Of a DNA stretch of 64,000 nt, positions 1 through 10,914 are shown piece by piece. Each line of letters begins with the position of its first letter. The stretch's first letter is position 1. The DNA is taken from positions 321,768 through 385,767 of the forward strand of contig JNVV01000029.1 of the NCBI GenBank assembly GCA_000733355.1. Direction: 5' to 3'. The translations under genes and the position numbers were made by a program. The notes under the pieces were generated by a model. It was not told the DNA's origin. It was given only the letters and a program-made list of their open reading frames with translations, and did no database searches. Source of the DNA: Falciphora oryzae. Taxonomy: Eukaryota; Ascomycota; Sordariomycetes; Magnaporthales; Magnaporthaceae.

Positions 1-384
1 GACCATCCATCACGTCGGCCTGGCTGGCCGCCTTTGTGCTTCACCCCGACTTTTACCCCTGCCGCCCGCTGCCATCATTTCTCCAGCACCAGCATAAGAA
101 CGCTTCCAAGAAAATGCAGGAGACACGCCCAGACTGCATTCTGTAGTTTTTCTTGTCTTGTGTGTTTTCCTCCACCTTCTGCACAGTTGTCCGTCATATC
201 CTGTGCTTTTCCTCCTTATCTGGCTGCCCTCGAGCTAGCTCTGCACTCGCTCAACACGTCCCGCTTGTCCTGAAAAAGGCAGCGTTGGCCATTGTCGACA
301 TAATCGAGATCCAAGAGAGGCCCGAGCATTGCTTATCCCATTCATTCCCTCAGCCGGCAGCTTAAACCGGCAAAAGCTGTCAAG
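1..384. other. Upstream region of the GDE1-like gene
   Basis: This stretch contains no convincing coding sequence. It is rich in C and T and probably holds the promoter and 5' leader of the SPX-GDPD gene that starts at 385. I looked for the CACGTG core of Pho4/NUC-1-type phosphate regulators and did not find it here. Confidence 0.4.
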
Positions 385-3300
385 ATGAAGTTTGGAAGAA
401 AGTATGACCGTTTCAAGCCCCGACCTGACACTGACACTGACACCGTCTCTTCCCCTCATTCCCTTGTCCCAACATCCATGACGTCGTGTTGCTCACACCG
501 TAGTGCAGCCTCCCCCGCAACCAAGTCCCCGAGTGGGCGTCCGCGTACATAGACTACAAAGGACTCAAGAAGCTCATCAAGGCCGCGGCCGGGACCGCGC
601 AGAAGGGAGAGAAGGCGGACCTTGCAGGTGGGACTCTCCTCGGAATGAGACCCGGGGGCTGAGCCCGTCATCGCCTAACCGTTTTCCCGTTGTGTCTCCA
701 AATTACAGAATTCTTCTTTGCCCTGGACCGGAACCTCGAGGATGTCGACTCCTTTTACAACCGCAAGTTTGCCGACGCCTGCCGCCGCCTGAGGCTGCTG
801 CACGACCGCTACGGCAGCAATGCCGACTCGGTGGCCAACCTCGACGAAGACGAGGTCGAGGAGCTTATGGGTGCTATGCTCGACCTGCGCACCCGTCTGA
901 GGAATCTGCAGTGGTTCGGCGACATCAACCGCCGTGGGTTTGTCAAAATCACCAAGAAGCTGGACAAGAAGGTGCCCGATACGGTCACCCAGCACCGTTA
1001 CATCGCCACCAGGGTCGACCCCCTACCCTTTGCCAAGCAGAACACTATTGTGCGCCTTCTGAACGACGTCAACAAGTGGCTCTCCGTCCTTGGTGATGCC
1101 CAGAATTTTGATGACGCTAGGTCTGACCGCTCGGCAAGGTCCTTGGGCCGTGCCTCTGCAAAGGCCATGCTGAACTTTGCGCCAGCCCTCATCGACAAAT
1201 TGGATGGTGCCATCCGTAACGATGACATTGACGCACTGAAGTCTGGGCTTGTCGAGGGCAAGCTGGACTTGGCAGACCCCGGCGCCCAGGGTCTCCTGCT
1301 CAACCTCGTGCAGCGTTCCATCTCGGCAAGATCAAGGGCGTCTATCTCGTTCCTGTTGAGTTACGTCAAGTCCCTTGAAGACCCGGAGGATATCAACGGC
1401 CGCAACTGCATCCACAGGCTCGTGATCCACATTGGCCGCTCCAAGACGACGTCTGCCGGCGAGCAGGAACCCGTGTCGTACCCGTTCCCCAACTCTGGAA
1501 AATTCGAGGTCTCGCTGGGCGCCAATTATGTCACACCTCCTGCCTCTGCACCACCTGGAGTAGCGCGTCCGCAACAAGGGCCGGTGTCCAAGGAGGAGAA
1601 GCTCATCGGGCTGAGCGACGACGCTGTGCAGACGCTATCGTACCTCCTCGATGCCCTGAAAGGAGATCACAGGCCCGCCCTTGCCGCCAGGGACTCATTT
1701 GGTCGCACTCCATTGCATTATGCGGCACAGTTCGGTATTGTCGATGTGTCGCAACTGCTCATGGCCAGGATGCAAGCCTGGGGCCAGTTCGATGTCAGCC
1801 ACGGCATCGATGCCCCCGAGTGGCAGGACAATGAGGGCAGCGCTCCGCTGCATCTGAGTGTTATCGGCGGCCATACCTTGACGACCAAGGCGCTCCTCCA
1901 GGGAGAGAGCTGGCAGGGGCCGATCGAGGACAAGGTGGGAGTGCGGAGGGCCGTGTCAAAGTCTAGCGCGGTCCTTGCTATTGCGACGAAGCACAACCAT
2001 CAGGGTATCGTGAAGATGCTGGTCGAGGCTGGTGTCGACATCAACTGGCAGGATAAGAGCGGCGAGACGTCGTTGCACATTGCCGCCCGCTTCGGCCACG
2101 ACGAGTGCGCGAAGATTCTCCTCCAAGGAAGTGACGAGCAGAAGGCGGACCTCGAACTCGCCGAAAAGTCGTTCGCGTGGACGCCACTTCACATCGCAGC
2201 GGTGGATGGACACTTGTCGGTCGCGCAGCTCCTTGTGGATGCCGGAGCCGATGTCGACAAGGGTGACTCTTCGGGCTGGACAGCCAAGGAGCATGCCGCG
2301 CTCCGTGGCCACATGCCCATCGCCAGGCTGCTGGCGGCGCATTCCACTATCGACGAATCTGCTCCCACCAATGGTACAGAGTCCCATCAGCCTGGCCAGC
2401 CAAGCACGGGCACGTCGCCGCCAGAGGTATCTTCGCTGGGTGACCGGCGCTCCAACATGTCGGCGCGCCCGGCCGAGCCCATAAGGGCTTACGGCCATCG
2501 CTACCTCAAGGACCAGACCATGGTTCTGGTCAGCCTGGGAAGTATGGACATGCGCAAGCACACCGAGGCCGTCAAGCTCGACCGCGTGCCGCTTGCCGAG
2601 GCGCACACGACCCAGCTCGACACGGCCCTCTCGCTGGTGATATCGGCCACTGGGGCTCAGGGCGAGTCGACTGTGGTCGACTTGCCGGTACATGAGAACA
2701 TCTGCACGGAGCCCGTCATCTTCCAGACGACAGACGTCTCCAAGGTGAAATTGCTGTTCGACATCGTACCGACCTACTCCGGAAACGAGAAGAACAAGAT
2801 CGGTCGTGGAGTAGCGCTGCTCTCGAGCCTGCGGCCGTCGATTGGGGCCAAGCGCATGAGCCTGCAGGGCGATGTCTGCGTCCCGATTCTGGCCTCAAAC
2901 CTGGACGTTATAGGCTCCGTTCACTTCAACTTCCTCGTCATCACGCCTTTCACCCACCCGAACATGGAAGTCACATCCAAACAGACCTACTGGAAGAAGA
3001 TGTCGTCGACCATGGTGATCGGCCACCGTGGGCTCGGCAAGAACTTGGCGGCCAACAAGTCGCTGCAGCTGGGCGAGAACACGGTGCCGTCGTTCATCGC
3101 GGCGGCGAACTTGGGTGCCAACTATGTGGAGTTTGATGTGCAGCTCACCAAGGACCACATCCCCGTCATCTACCACGACTTCCTCGTCAGCGAAACGGGC
3201 ATCGATGCGCCGGTGCACACGCTCACGCTGGAGCAGTTCCTGCACATCAACCCGGACTCGAACCGGAGCCACAGCCCTCCCCGAGGCAAAAACGGCGGAG

Positions 3301-4289
3301 GAGCAGGTGCCCACAACGGCAGCAATGGCGTCAATGGCGGCGCTAATGGGGCCGGCTCGGGCGGGGCGGGCGGGGCGGGCATACTGGCCAAGAAGAAAAT
3401 CCGCAGCAACAGCCCCGGGCCGCGGCAGCGTTCGCTGTCGATGGGGTGGAGCGCGACTGACACGACGGTTCTGGACGAGCGGATGAAGCACACGCGCGAC
3501 TTCAAGCTCAAGGGCTACAAGGGCAACTCACGAGGTAACTTCATCCAGGCGCCGTTCGCGACGCTCGAGGACCTGTTCCACAAGCTGCCCGAGGGCGTGG
3601 GGTTCAACATTGAGATGAAGTACCCGATGTTGCACGAGAGCGAGGAGCACGAGATGGACGCGTACGCGGTCGAGCTCAACTCGTTCTGCGACACGGTGCT
3701 GGCCAAGGTTTACGATCTTGCGGGCTCGCGCAACATCTTGTTCTCGTCCTTCAACCCGGACATCTGCCTGTGCCTGTCGTTCAAGCAGCCCAACTTCCCG
3801 ATCCTGTTCCTCTCGGACGCGGGCACTTGCGCAGTTGGCGACGTACGGGCGAGCAGCCTGCAGGAGGCGATCCGGTTCGCGAGCCGATGGAACCTGCTCG
3901 GCGTGGTGAGCGTGGCGGAGCCGTTTGTCAACAGCCCACGGCTGGTGCGGGTGGTGAAACAGCACGGGCTGGTGTGCGTGAGCTACGGGACGTGGAACAA
4001 CGACCCGATTATGGTTCAGGTGAGTGAGGAATAGGGCATTTATGATTTCTTTGCCGATTCTTGGCTAACCGCCGTTTGTTTTTCCTCCTAGCGTCAAGTC
4101 AAAGAAGGCATCGATGCTGTCATTGTGGACAGTGTCCTGGCCATCCGCAAGGGCCTCACACAGGGCCAGCAGGCGCGGGCTGAGACCGAAGCCGACGTTC
4201 CGACGAATGGGTCGGTGCAAGAGGCGGTGCAGGCGGTGGCCGACACCAGCGGCATTGTCGGGGCGAAGGATGGGATCCTCGCTGCGTGA
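385..4289 (+). CDS. Glycerophosphodiester phosphodiesterase with SPX and ankyrin domains (GDE1 type)
   Basis: Predicted product of 1214 residues from four exons: 385-401, 509-627, 709-4019 and 4092-4289, all in phase. The start MKFGRNLPRNQVPEW is only obtained by splicing the first two introns and matches the classic SPX opening. SPX covers roughly residues 1-165, ankyrin repeats about 370-590 (e.g. FGRTPLHYAAQFG) and GDPD about 811-1170. The GDPD catalytic set is present: HRG near residue 817, then GENT, the ExD of VEFDVQ, and a downstream His. That favours an active GDE1-type enzyme, which hydrolyses glycerophosphocholine to glycerol-3-phosphate and choline in the cytosol, over the degenerate GDPD of Pho81/NUC-2 regulators. 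SPX domains bind inositol pyrophosphates, so phosphate control is likely. A Gly/Asn-rich insert (about 3285-3400) interrupts the GDPD domain. Length is normal for the family. Confidence 0.93.
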
Positions 4290-5240
4290 AGATGGAGGGC
4301 CGAGGAAGTAGGAAGCGTATGGGACGCGGAAGTCAAGACTAATAAACTACCCGTACACGCGATAGAATACTAGACAGAATGACGTGGTTTTTGGCTGCGT
4401 CCTATGTATATCGGGCCTTTTTGTAGCCCACGGCATTGTTAACTTGTCAGAGGGGATGGGACGAGCAGAGGGTTGGTGGTGCTGAGTGAAGGAGAGAAGG
4501 AAACAAACCTAGGAGCAAACATATCAATACACACTCGAATAACTTTTACGCGCCAAATCTCCCTACGCTTTTATCTGACCAAATACCGACATTAGAGTGA
4601 TTGGTTTGAAACTCTGCATGGATGGGTGCTCATTTTGAGAATTAAGTACTTGTCTTTGGTATACCTAAAAACACCTAAAAACAGAGAGCCTCTTCTTCTG
4701 ATTCAATCTCTTCTCCGTGTCGTATGCTCTCATTGCGGGTTCTGCGTCACGGTGACAATGGAATTCTCTCAAATCTGTGCTAAAATAAAGCTGCGATTTC
4801 TGCGGCCGTCCGACGATCCGACTCGGAACGGAGGTGAGGGGTCCAACCGGGGAAAGTGGGCTGTCTTGGCATGGCAGAGGCGGAGCGGATTCGGGCGGCG
4901 ACGGATATGCTGGCGAGAGTTAGGACGAAGGTTCATTGGGAGGGACGTTACCCGGCGCACCTTCCTGGGGCTGCTTTGGGCGCTTCATCGTGTTAGTCAC
5001 ACTTCAGGCGCCCAATATTCCGGCCAAAAAATTCCTGTCGTTTTCTTTTCCCTTCCTTTTCTCGGCTTTGCTTCCTTGTTGGATGACGATCCCTCTTGTC
5101 CAACTCGACCGAAGCTGACTCGTTCAGTCAAGATCGACGTCGGTCCAGCCGAGGGGCAAATAACGGCGTCGTCGTCACATCGGCATCAGCTAAAGAGAAC
5201 AAAACAAGGCATATCACCACATCACAAAAGCCGCAGAAAA
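4290..5240. other. Intergenic region between the GDE1-like and GNAT genes
   Basis: The first part is the 3' flank of the GDE1-like gene. From about 5000 a C/T-rich stretch leads into the GNAT start. An open frame runs in from 4626 but shows no family similarity before 5241, so I treat it as leader or chance coding. No RNA gene or repeat is visible. Confidence 0.5.
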
Positions 5241-6149
5241 ATGGGCACCCCATTCATCCAGCTCCTCGAGCCAACGGCCGCCATAACCGGCTACGACCGC
5301 TCGCTTCCCGTCCAGCCGGCATCGGTGCCCAAGACCTTCGTCGACGCCATGGCTGTGCGCGAGGCAGTCTTTGTGCGCGAGCAAGGCGTCGCGCCCGAGA
5401 ACGAGCTCGACGACGACGACGCCCGGTCCTGCCACTGGGTCGTCTACGCCAGCACCAACCGCGTCGTGCAGCACGAGGTGCGCGACCCGCCCGGGACGGG
5501 CGAGGTGGTCGTCCCGAAGCGCAGCGAGACGTACTCGGAGCCCATCGGGACCGTGCGCCTCGTGCCGTTCCCGCACCCGCCGCACCCGGCTCCCGGGGGC
5601 GTGTACTTTGACGGGAAGCTCGCGGGCCACAAGGACGAGGCGGGGAACGACGTGGAGGAGCAGCAGCAGCAGCAGCAGCAGCAGGATAGGGGCAAAGGAG
5701 GCAAGCAGGGGGAGGGGCAGGGCAGGAGGTCCTCGCTCCTCCCGCACCCCTTCGCCCACGACCGCCCGACCACCCTGCACGACGGGCGCGAGCCCTACGT
5801 CAAGCTGGGTCGGCTGGCCGTCACCAAGGAGTTCCGCGGCAGGGGCATCAGCGGCCTGCTCGTCGGGGCCGCCCTGCGCTGGATGCGCGAGCACCCGGCC
5901 TACTTCGACCCGAGCGTCGAGAGCGTCGGGCTCGACAACATTGCCGGCGGCGGCGGCGCGGCGGCAGCGGCGGTAGCGGCACCGCCCAAATGGGACGGCC
6001 TCGTGTGCTGCCACGCCCAGGAGCAGGTCCAGAAGGTGTGGGGAAGGTTCGGGTTCGAGGTGGACGAGGGCATGGGCAGGTGGTGGGAGGAGGGCATGCC
6101 GCACGTCGGCATGTTCCAGCGGCTCAAGGTCGAGCCCCTCGATCCATAG
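5241..6149 (+). CDS. GNAT-family N-acetyltransferase
   Basis: Single-exon gene, 302 residues. I chose the ATG at 5241 (MGTPFIQLLEP) because similarity to fungal GNAT proteins starts right after it; the frame is open further upstream but the extension looks like leader. Typical fungal GNAT segments are present: an N-terminal MAVREAVFVREQG block, then CHWVVYAS, and the acetyl-CoA-binding motif A in KLGRLAVTKEFRGRGISGLL (an RxxGxG/A loop). The C-terminal CHAQEQVQKVWGRFGFEVDE fits the last strand-helix unit. A run of eight CAG codons (5661-5684, residues about 141-148) and a basic Gly-rich linker interrupt the domain between its halves. Substrate unknown; some fungal relatives are annotated as GNA1-like but that is not shown here. 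Probably cytosolic or nuclear, as no signal peptide or membrane segment is visible. Confidence 0.8.
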   Translation: MGTPFIQLLEPTAAITGYDRSLPVQPASVPKTFVDAMAVREAVFVREQGVAPENELDDDDARSCHWVVYASTNRVVQHEVRDPPGTGEVVVPKRSETYSEPIGTVRLVPFPHPPHPAPGGVYFDGKLAGHKDEAGNDVEEQQQQQQQQDRGKGGKQGEGQGRRSSLLPHPFAHDRPTTLHDGREPYVKLGRLAVTKEFRGRGISGLLVGAALRWMREHPAYFDPSVESVGLDNIAGGGGAAAAAVAAPPKWDGLVCCHAQEQVQKVWGRFGFEVDEGMGRWWEEGMPHVGMFQRLKVEPLDP

Positions 6150-6784
6150 TTGACGACGAGGGGCTGCCACGAGCTGAGGCCTTTCCGCCTATCGCACTCG
6201 GCCGACCATACGAGCGAGTGGGATTGTTGGTGAGGGAGCTTTCTCTGCCAGGCCCTGGGGACACTGGGAGACTTGTGCCCAAAATGACACCCCTCCCGGT
6301 GTGTCGAAGCCCTGAGTCCGCCGATACCTCGGGTTTCTGCAAGACAGCTATCAGACTATACTTCACATAAAAGGGGGGGCGACTGAGGACTGTCTTTGTC
6401 AATGGCCTCATGTTGGGACAGTTCCGCTATACCCGAGAACTTAGCATCATAGACATCATCATGAAAAGGCAAGAAAATAACCGAGAAAAAAAGAAAGAAA
6501 AAAGTGAACAAAGATGACTTTTTGGTCAAAGATCCTTCGTGATTTGCCCTCCAATGAGCAGAGCCGTTTTTTTAGAGCCCTAGTTGACAAAGAATGCCAG
6601 CGTGAAAAATTCGCACCCGCCTTTGCCAAAACCTGAACGCGCAAATGCAACTTTCCGTGAGAGAGAGAACCCAGAGAAAGAATTTCCCATTGCCAGCATG
6701 CAAGCAAGCAGCCCCGATCCCATCTGCGCCGCTTGTGTCCCCCAACAGGTATCCACGTCCAAAGAGTATTCCCTCCACCCCCCT
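6150..6784. other. Convergent 3' intergenic region (GNAT / RPS5)
   Basis: Lies between the stop codons of two convergent genes. It contains A-rich runs (about 6470-6510) suited to poly(A) sites. I see no coding sequence, repeat or RNA gene. Confidence 0.5.
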
Positions 6785-7797
6785 TTACCGGTTGCTCTTC
6801 GCCACACGCTCCAGCTCGTCCTTCTTCTTGATCGCGTACGAGTTGCTGCTGCCCTTGGCTGCGTTGATCAGCTCCTCAGCCAGGCACTCGGCAATCGATT
6901 TAACGTTGCGGAACGACGCCTCACGGGCGCCAGTGGTGAGCAGGGCGATGGCCTGGTTGACACGGCGCAGCGGCGACACATCGACGGCCTGGCGACGGAC
7001 GGTACCGGCCGAGCCGATACGGGTGCTGTCTTCGCGGGGGCCGCAGTTGACAATGGCGTCAACGGCGATCTGGATGGGGTTCTGGTCGGTCATCAGGTGG
7101 ATCTGGAGGGAGTCAGAGTTAGTATTTTTCGTGATCGAATTCGTCTTCGTCCGTCTGCGTTGCCGTTTGGCATGTGCAAGCAGAGCGCAGCGTCCAGGCC
7201 TTCCCTCTCCAACAGGAGACTCACGATCTCGAAGGCGTGCGCAACAATGCGGACAGCCATCAGCTTCTTGCCGTTGTTGCGGCCGTGCATCATCAGGGAG
7301 TTGGTAAGGCGCTCGATGATGGGGCAGTTGGCCTTGCGGAAGCGCTTGACGGCATAGCGACCAGCGGAGTGGGGGATGTAGACGGGTGAGCGGATCTGGA
7401 TGTAGTCTCTGTGCAGAGGAGAAGTCCAATGTCAGCCCTCGTCCGAGGCAATCGTCGTCGCCCCCGTGGTCGCCCTGGCCGCCCTCTTTCCCATGGCGCT
7501 GCAGCGTCTGCGCGGCGGGGAATGCCGCCACACCACCGCACCCCAAAACCCGCCGCCGCAAAAAGCCGTCTCCCACACAAAAACAAGTCGCAGACCCCGG
7601 GAATCGAGCGGCGGCAGGGCGGACAGAGCGAGAGGGAGCAAAAGGCCTCCTTACGTCAGGGAGATATCGCGGATCTCAACGTCCTCGTAGCTCCACTTGT
7701 TGAAGAGCTTGATGCTGCCAATCTCGGCGACAACATCCTTGGGGAGGGCCTGGTAGCCTGAGACGGCCTCGACCTCGATCTCTCCGTTGTCAGACAT
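6785..7797 (-). CDS. RPS5: 40S ribosomal protein uS7 (RPS5)
   Basis: Three exons on the minus strand: 7797-7655, 7408-7225 and 7102-6785, giving 214 residues, the usual length for fungal RPS5. The product starts [20 protein letters not shown] and ends [15 protein letters not shown], the conserved eukaryotic uS7 C-terminus. Diagnostic blocks include [31 protein letters not shown] and [20 protein letters not shown]. It is a structural protein of the small-subunit head that contacts 18S rRNA and the E-site tRNA region. The gene is head-to-head with RPS25 (451 bp between start codons), so the two probably share a promoter. Confidence 0.97.
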
Positions 7798-8248
7798 GGT
7801 TGCCGGCGGATGTGCTGACCGTGGTGATGAAAAAGGGTTGGTGGTTGGGGGAAGCTGTCGCGGTGTGAGGTTCGAGGTTCGAATTTCCAGAGCGCTTCAA
7901 GGCGGGAACTGCTTTCTCGCACGCAAGAGGTCGCACACACACCAGAGGACGCACCAGAAACTGGACGCACAGCCGAAAGGTGCAGGGCAAAGAATTCGTG
8001 GTGGCCCCGCCGCCCACGCCCCACGCTGATTGGCCGGCTGTCCGCTGCAAGACTGATTAGGGTCCAGACCTAAGCCTGCTCCGCTCCTCACGCCTGCCCA
8101 GATTGGTCGACTCAGCCAGTTCCAGCGGGTGGCCTGCGTCTCCCTGACACCACCACTTCAACCCACGGCCATTTCTCAACCCACTTCCGACCTTTGATCG
8201 AAGCCACCTACTTTCAACCACACATCACCAACCACACAGACAGACAAG
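7798..8248. promoter_or_regulatory. Shared divergent promoter of RPS5 and RPS25
   Basis: 451 bp between the start codons of two ribosomal protein genes transcribed away from each other. It contains a telobox-like TTAGGG at 8057-8062 (ACCCTAA on the other strand) and two inverted CCAAT boxes (ATTGG at 8029-8033 and 8102-8106). Teloboxes are known in ribosomal protein promoters of several fungi, where Tbf1/Rap1-type factors bind. That they work here is inference. Confidence 0.6.
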
Positions 8249-8859
8249 ATGGTATGTTGCGCCCGACGTCCTGATGCAGGCCAGCAGCACATTCTAACAA
8301 TGCGTCGTCGGATCTAGGCTCCCGCCGCCGGTGCCAAGAAGCAGAAGAAGAAGTGGTCGAAGGGCAAGGGTAAGCGACAATTCCTGCAATCACCCCACGT
8401 TGTGAGAAACGCGACGGCGACGACGACAGCGACCGCCCGACGGTTCTCCCGCGGGAGCGCATTCGGAGTCGACAGCACGACACTTGCACAAGTTGCGACT
8501 CGGGCGCAAGTGAGGGGGAACACGCGCTGATGATGCTGCTCGCTATACAGTCAAGGACAAGGCCCAGCACGCCGTCCTCCTGGACAAGAGCACCTCGGAC
8601 AAGCTCTACAAGGATGTTCAGTCGTACCGCCTCGTCACCATTGCCACCCTCGTCGACAGGCTAAAGATCAACGGCTCGCTGGCCCGCAAGTGCCTGGCCG
8701 ACCTGGAGGAGAAGGGCCAGATCAAGCCCGTTGTCACCCACAGCAAGATGAAGATCTACAGTACGTCGAAGCATGGTCTTCAACCCGTTGATTCTCGACC
8801 GAATAACTGACACAGGACAACCCACGCAATTAGCCCGCGCCGTCACTGCCGCTGAATAA
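8249..8859 (+). CDS. RPS25: 40S ribosomal protein eS25 (RPS25)
   Basis: Four exons, 8249-8251, 8318-8369, 8551-8760 and 8834-8859, coding for 96 residues. The first exon is just the ATG, followed at once by a GTATGT intron, an arrangement common in fungal ribosomal protein genes. The product begins MAPAAGAKKQKKKWSKGKVK and carries the eS25 winged-helix core (DKAQHAVLLDKSTSDKLYK, SYRLVTIATLVDRLKINGSL) and the C-terminal HSKMKIYTRAV. All three intron phases join correctly. It is a small-subunit protein near the E site. It shares a divergent promoter with RPS5. Confidence 0.97.
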
Positions 8860-10914
8860 ATAACTTCATTTTCACGATTGACACGACCGCTTGCTTGCTT
8901 TGTGACAGGGAGGGAATTGCTGGCGGATTTTTCACATGATTTCAATCTCCGCCGCGGTGGAAAAAACGGATACGGATGGGTTATGGATTCATCTCTGGGA
9001 GTTATCTTTTGGCACTCGGTGTAGCATAAGGCATGGAAACATTCCCAAGGACCCAATAGGGCAGCAAGTCCGTTGAGGACATGACAAAGGCGTCTTGATA
9101 CACCCTACCTCCCTCCCACCTTCACAGGGCCCTTGGGGCACCCGTGTGTGCCCAGTAAGCCTGTCACAGAACAAGATCGCTCCCTGTGCCCGCCGTGCTG
9201 TTCGAGATTCTGCAATTTGCTGTCTTGAAAGACTAGAAAGCTGGACCTGACCGGGCAGCTCGATCGAAATATTATTGTCGATAAATATTTATATCTGCAA
9301 GTTACCCAGATGGTGTCCCAGGAGCCTGCATTATGTGCTGGCTCTCATGAGCATTCATGGCGTGTCGTTTCCCCTGCCAATAGTCTCCGGCCCACCTAGA
9401 TGCTTCCCCGGAAGAGGACCTCGTATTCCCGCCAGATCCCCAAGCCCGCACATGCAGCTCCCTTTCTGTTCTCTTCTTTGATGGAGATTATGGAGCACCT
9501 GGGGGCTATTCTTTGTGGGAGCCCCAGGTATCTAGATGTTCTTGGCGTGTGTACTGCAGGAGACAGGTTGCCCCAGGAGGCAAATTGAGCGGCGGACTCG
9601 CCGACAACATCGCTATCCACATTCCCAGATCGGCCGCCGTGGCCTTGGACGGGAGGCCCATCGGGAGGCTACGGGTTGCGTCAAGGCCCGTAGAGGATGG
9701 TCCCTTGGCACAAACGTTCCTCGATTCAACTACCGTAGCTATCCCGTTGCCAACGACTCGAGAGACGACGCTGGCGCGACCTCTTGCAATGTCTCAATAC
9801 TCAAGCCCGAGTGCAGATTGAGTATCATGTGTAAGCCCTGGGTTTTATGTTTGACTCGCTTTCTCAGTTCTGTGCGAAAGCCTTTGTGCCCAATGACAGA
9901 GGCAGCAGGCCGGGGCCCGGCGGCTGTTAGTCCAGAAGCGGAAGCAGGGTTGCAATCATCAACCGAGAGAAGGGTCGGGCGGTCGGGGACGTCTCGGTGA
10001 CGGGACACGGATGGTAGCAGCACGTAAGAAATCGAAATGGAACAGATCCCGCCCGTCCCTTTGTCCGAGAAGAAAACAAGTGCAAGGCTGTGGCCAAACA
10101 GATCCGAGCTGACCCGCAAATATGAAAGCCAAGAACCTTGGGGGCTTTTGACTCGTCCGGGCGACAGCGAGAGATGCAAGCCTGCCCCTGAGCTTGCCAG
10201 CTGGGAGAAGGCCAGATTTTGCATACAGTGGGCTTCCGTCGTGGTGGAAAATACTACCGTGGATGTGCGGTGTAAATCCTATCAAGCCCTAAGCCCAGCC
10301 ATGGCCTGAGCTTTGCCCCAAGGCGACCAATTCGGCACTAGGCTTGGAATTCATTGGATGTTGGCACACACGCACGCTGGCTTCGACTATACGCGGTAGT
10401 GTGTCTGGCGCGGACTGGACCGTGGAAGTAAGTTAGTGGGGGAGGGAAATCCAGCGACAGCGACGAAAAAAAAAAAAAAAAAAAAAAATGGCCAAAGAGA
10501 TCCTGGTCCTGGGAAAACCCAGAGCTTTCATTCAATATGGTCAATTTTTTTTTTTTACCGGTCTGCAGCTCCATCCCTGCGGGCAATGGCCGCGGATTGG
10601 CCGGATTTTGAGGCATGGATCCTGCGCACAAGCCACATATCGGATGTGGTTGCTGTGGTATGGAAAATGGGGGGAAAGCTGTGGGGCTGCAAGGCCTGCG
10701 CTTCGGCTTAGCGCCAGAAAGATTCCTGTCCTTCCCGACCCAGGGCAAAAAATTTCGCTCCCATAAATTCCCGTCGCAGGGACTTCGATTTTTTTCACGG
10801 CTTCCCTCCAACACTATCCTTCACAGAGTTCACGTCTCTGTCCAGTTTCTTTTTTTTTTTCTTCATCTCCACTCACTCCCTTAGGTCAAGCGATTGCTTA
10901 GGTCAACCGCCAAA
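8860..10914. other. Intergenic region between RPS25 and the ADP/ATP carrier
   Basis: About 2 kb with no ORF I can recognise and no RNA gene visible by eye. It holds a 23-nt poly(A) run at 10466-10488 and a T-run near 10545. From about 10800 it becomes a pyrimidine-rich leader (a T11-type run near 10850) next to the carrier start, as expected for a strongly transcribed gene. Confidence 0.45.

Noticed and set aside
385..4289. Pho81/NUC-2-type regulator
   Set aside because: The GDPD active-site residues (HRG, GENT, ExD) are all kept, which fits the enzyme GDE1 better than the degenerate regulators.
5214..6170. 318-codon antisense frame opposite the GNAT gene
   Set aside because: A mirror of GC-biased codons in the GNAT gene; no protein features.
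7860..7895. tRNA gene suggested by GGTTCGAGGTTCGAAT
   Set aside because: Resembles a B box, but no A box or cloverleaf can be drawn around it, and it lies in the RPS5 leader.
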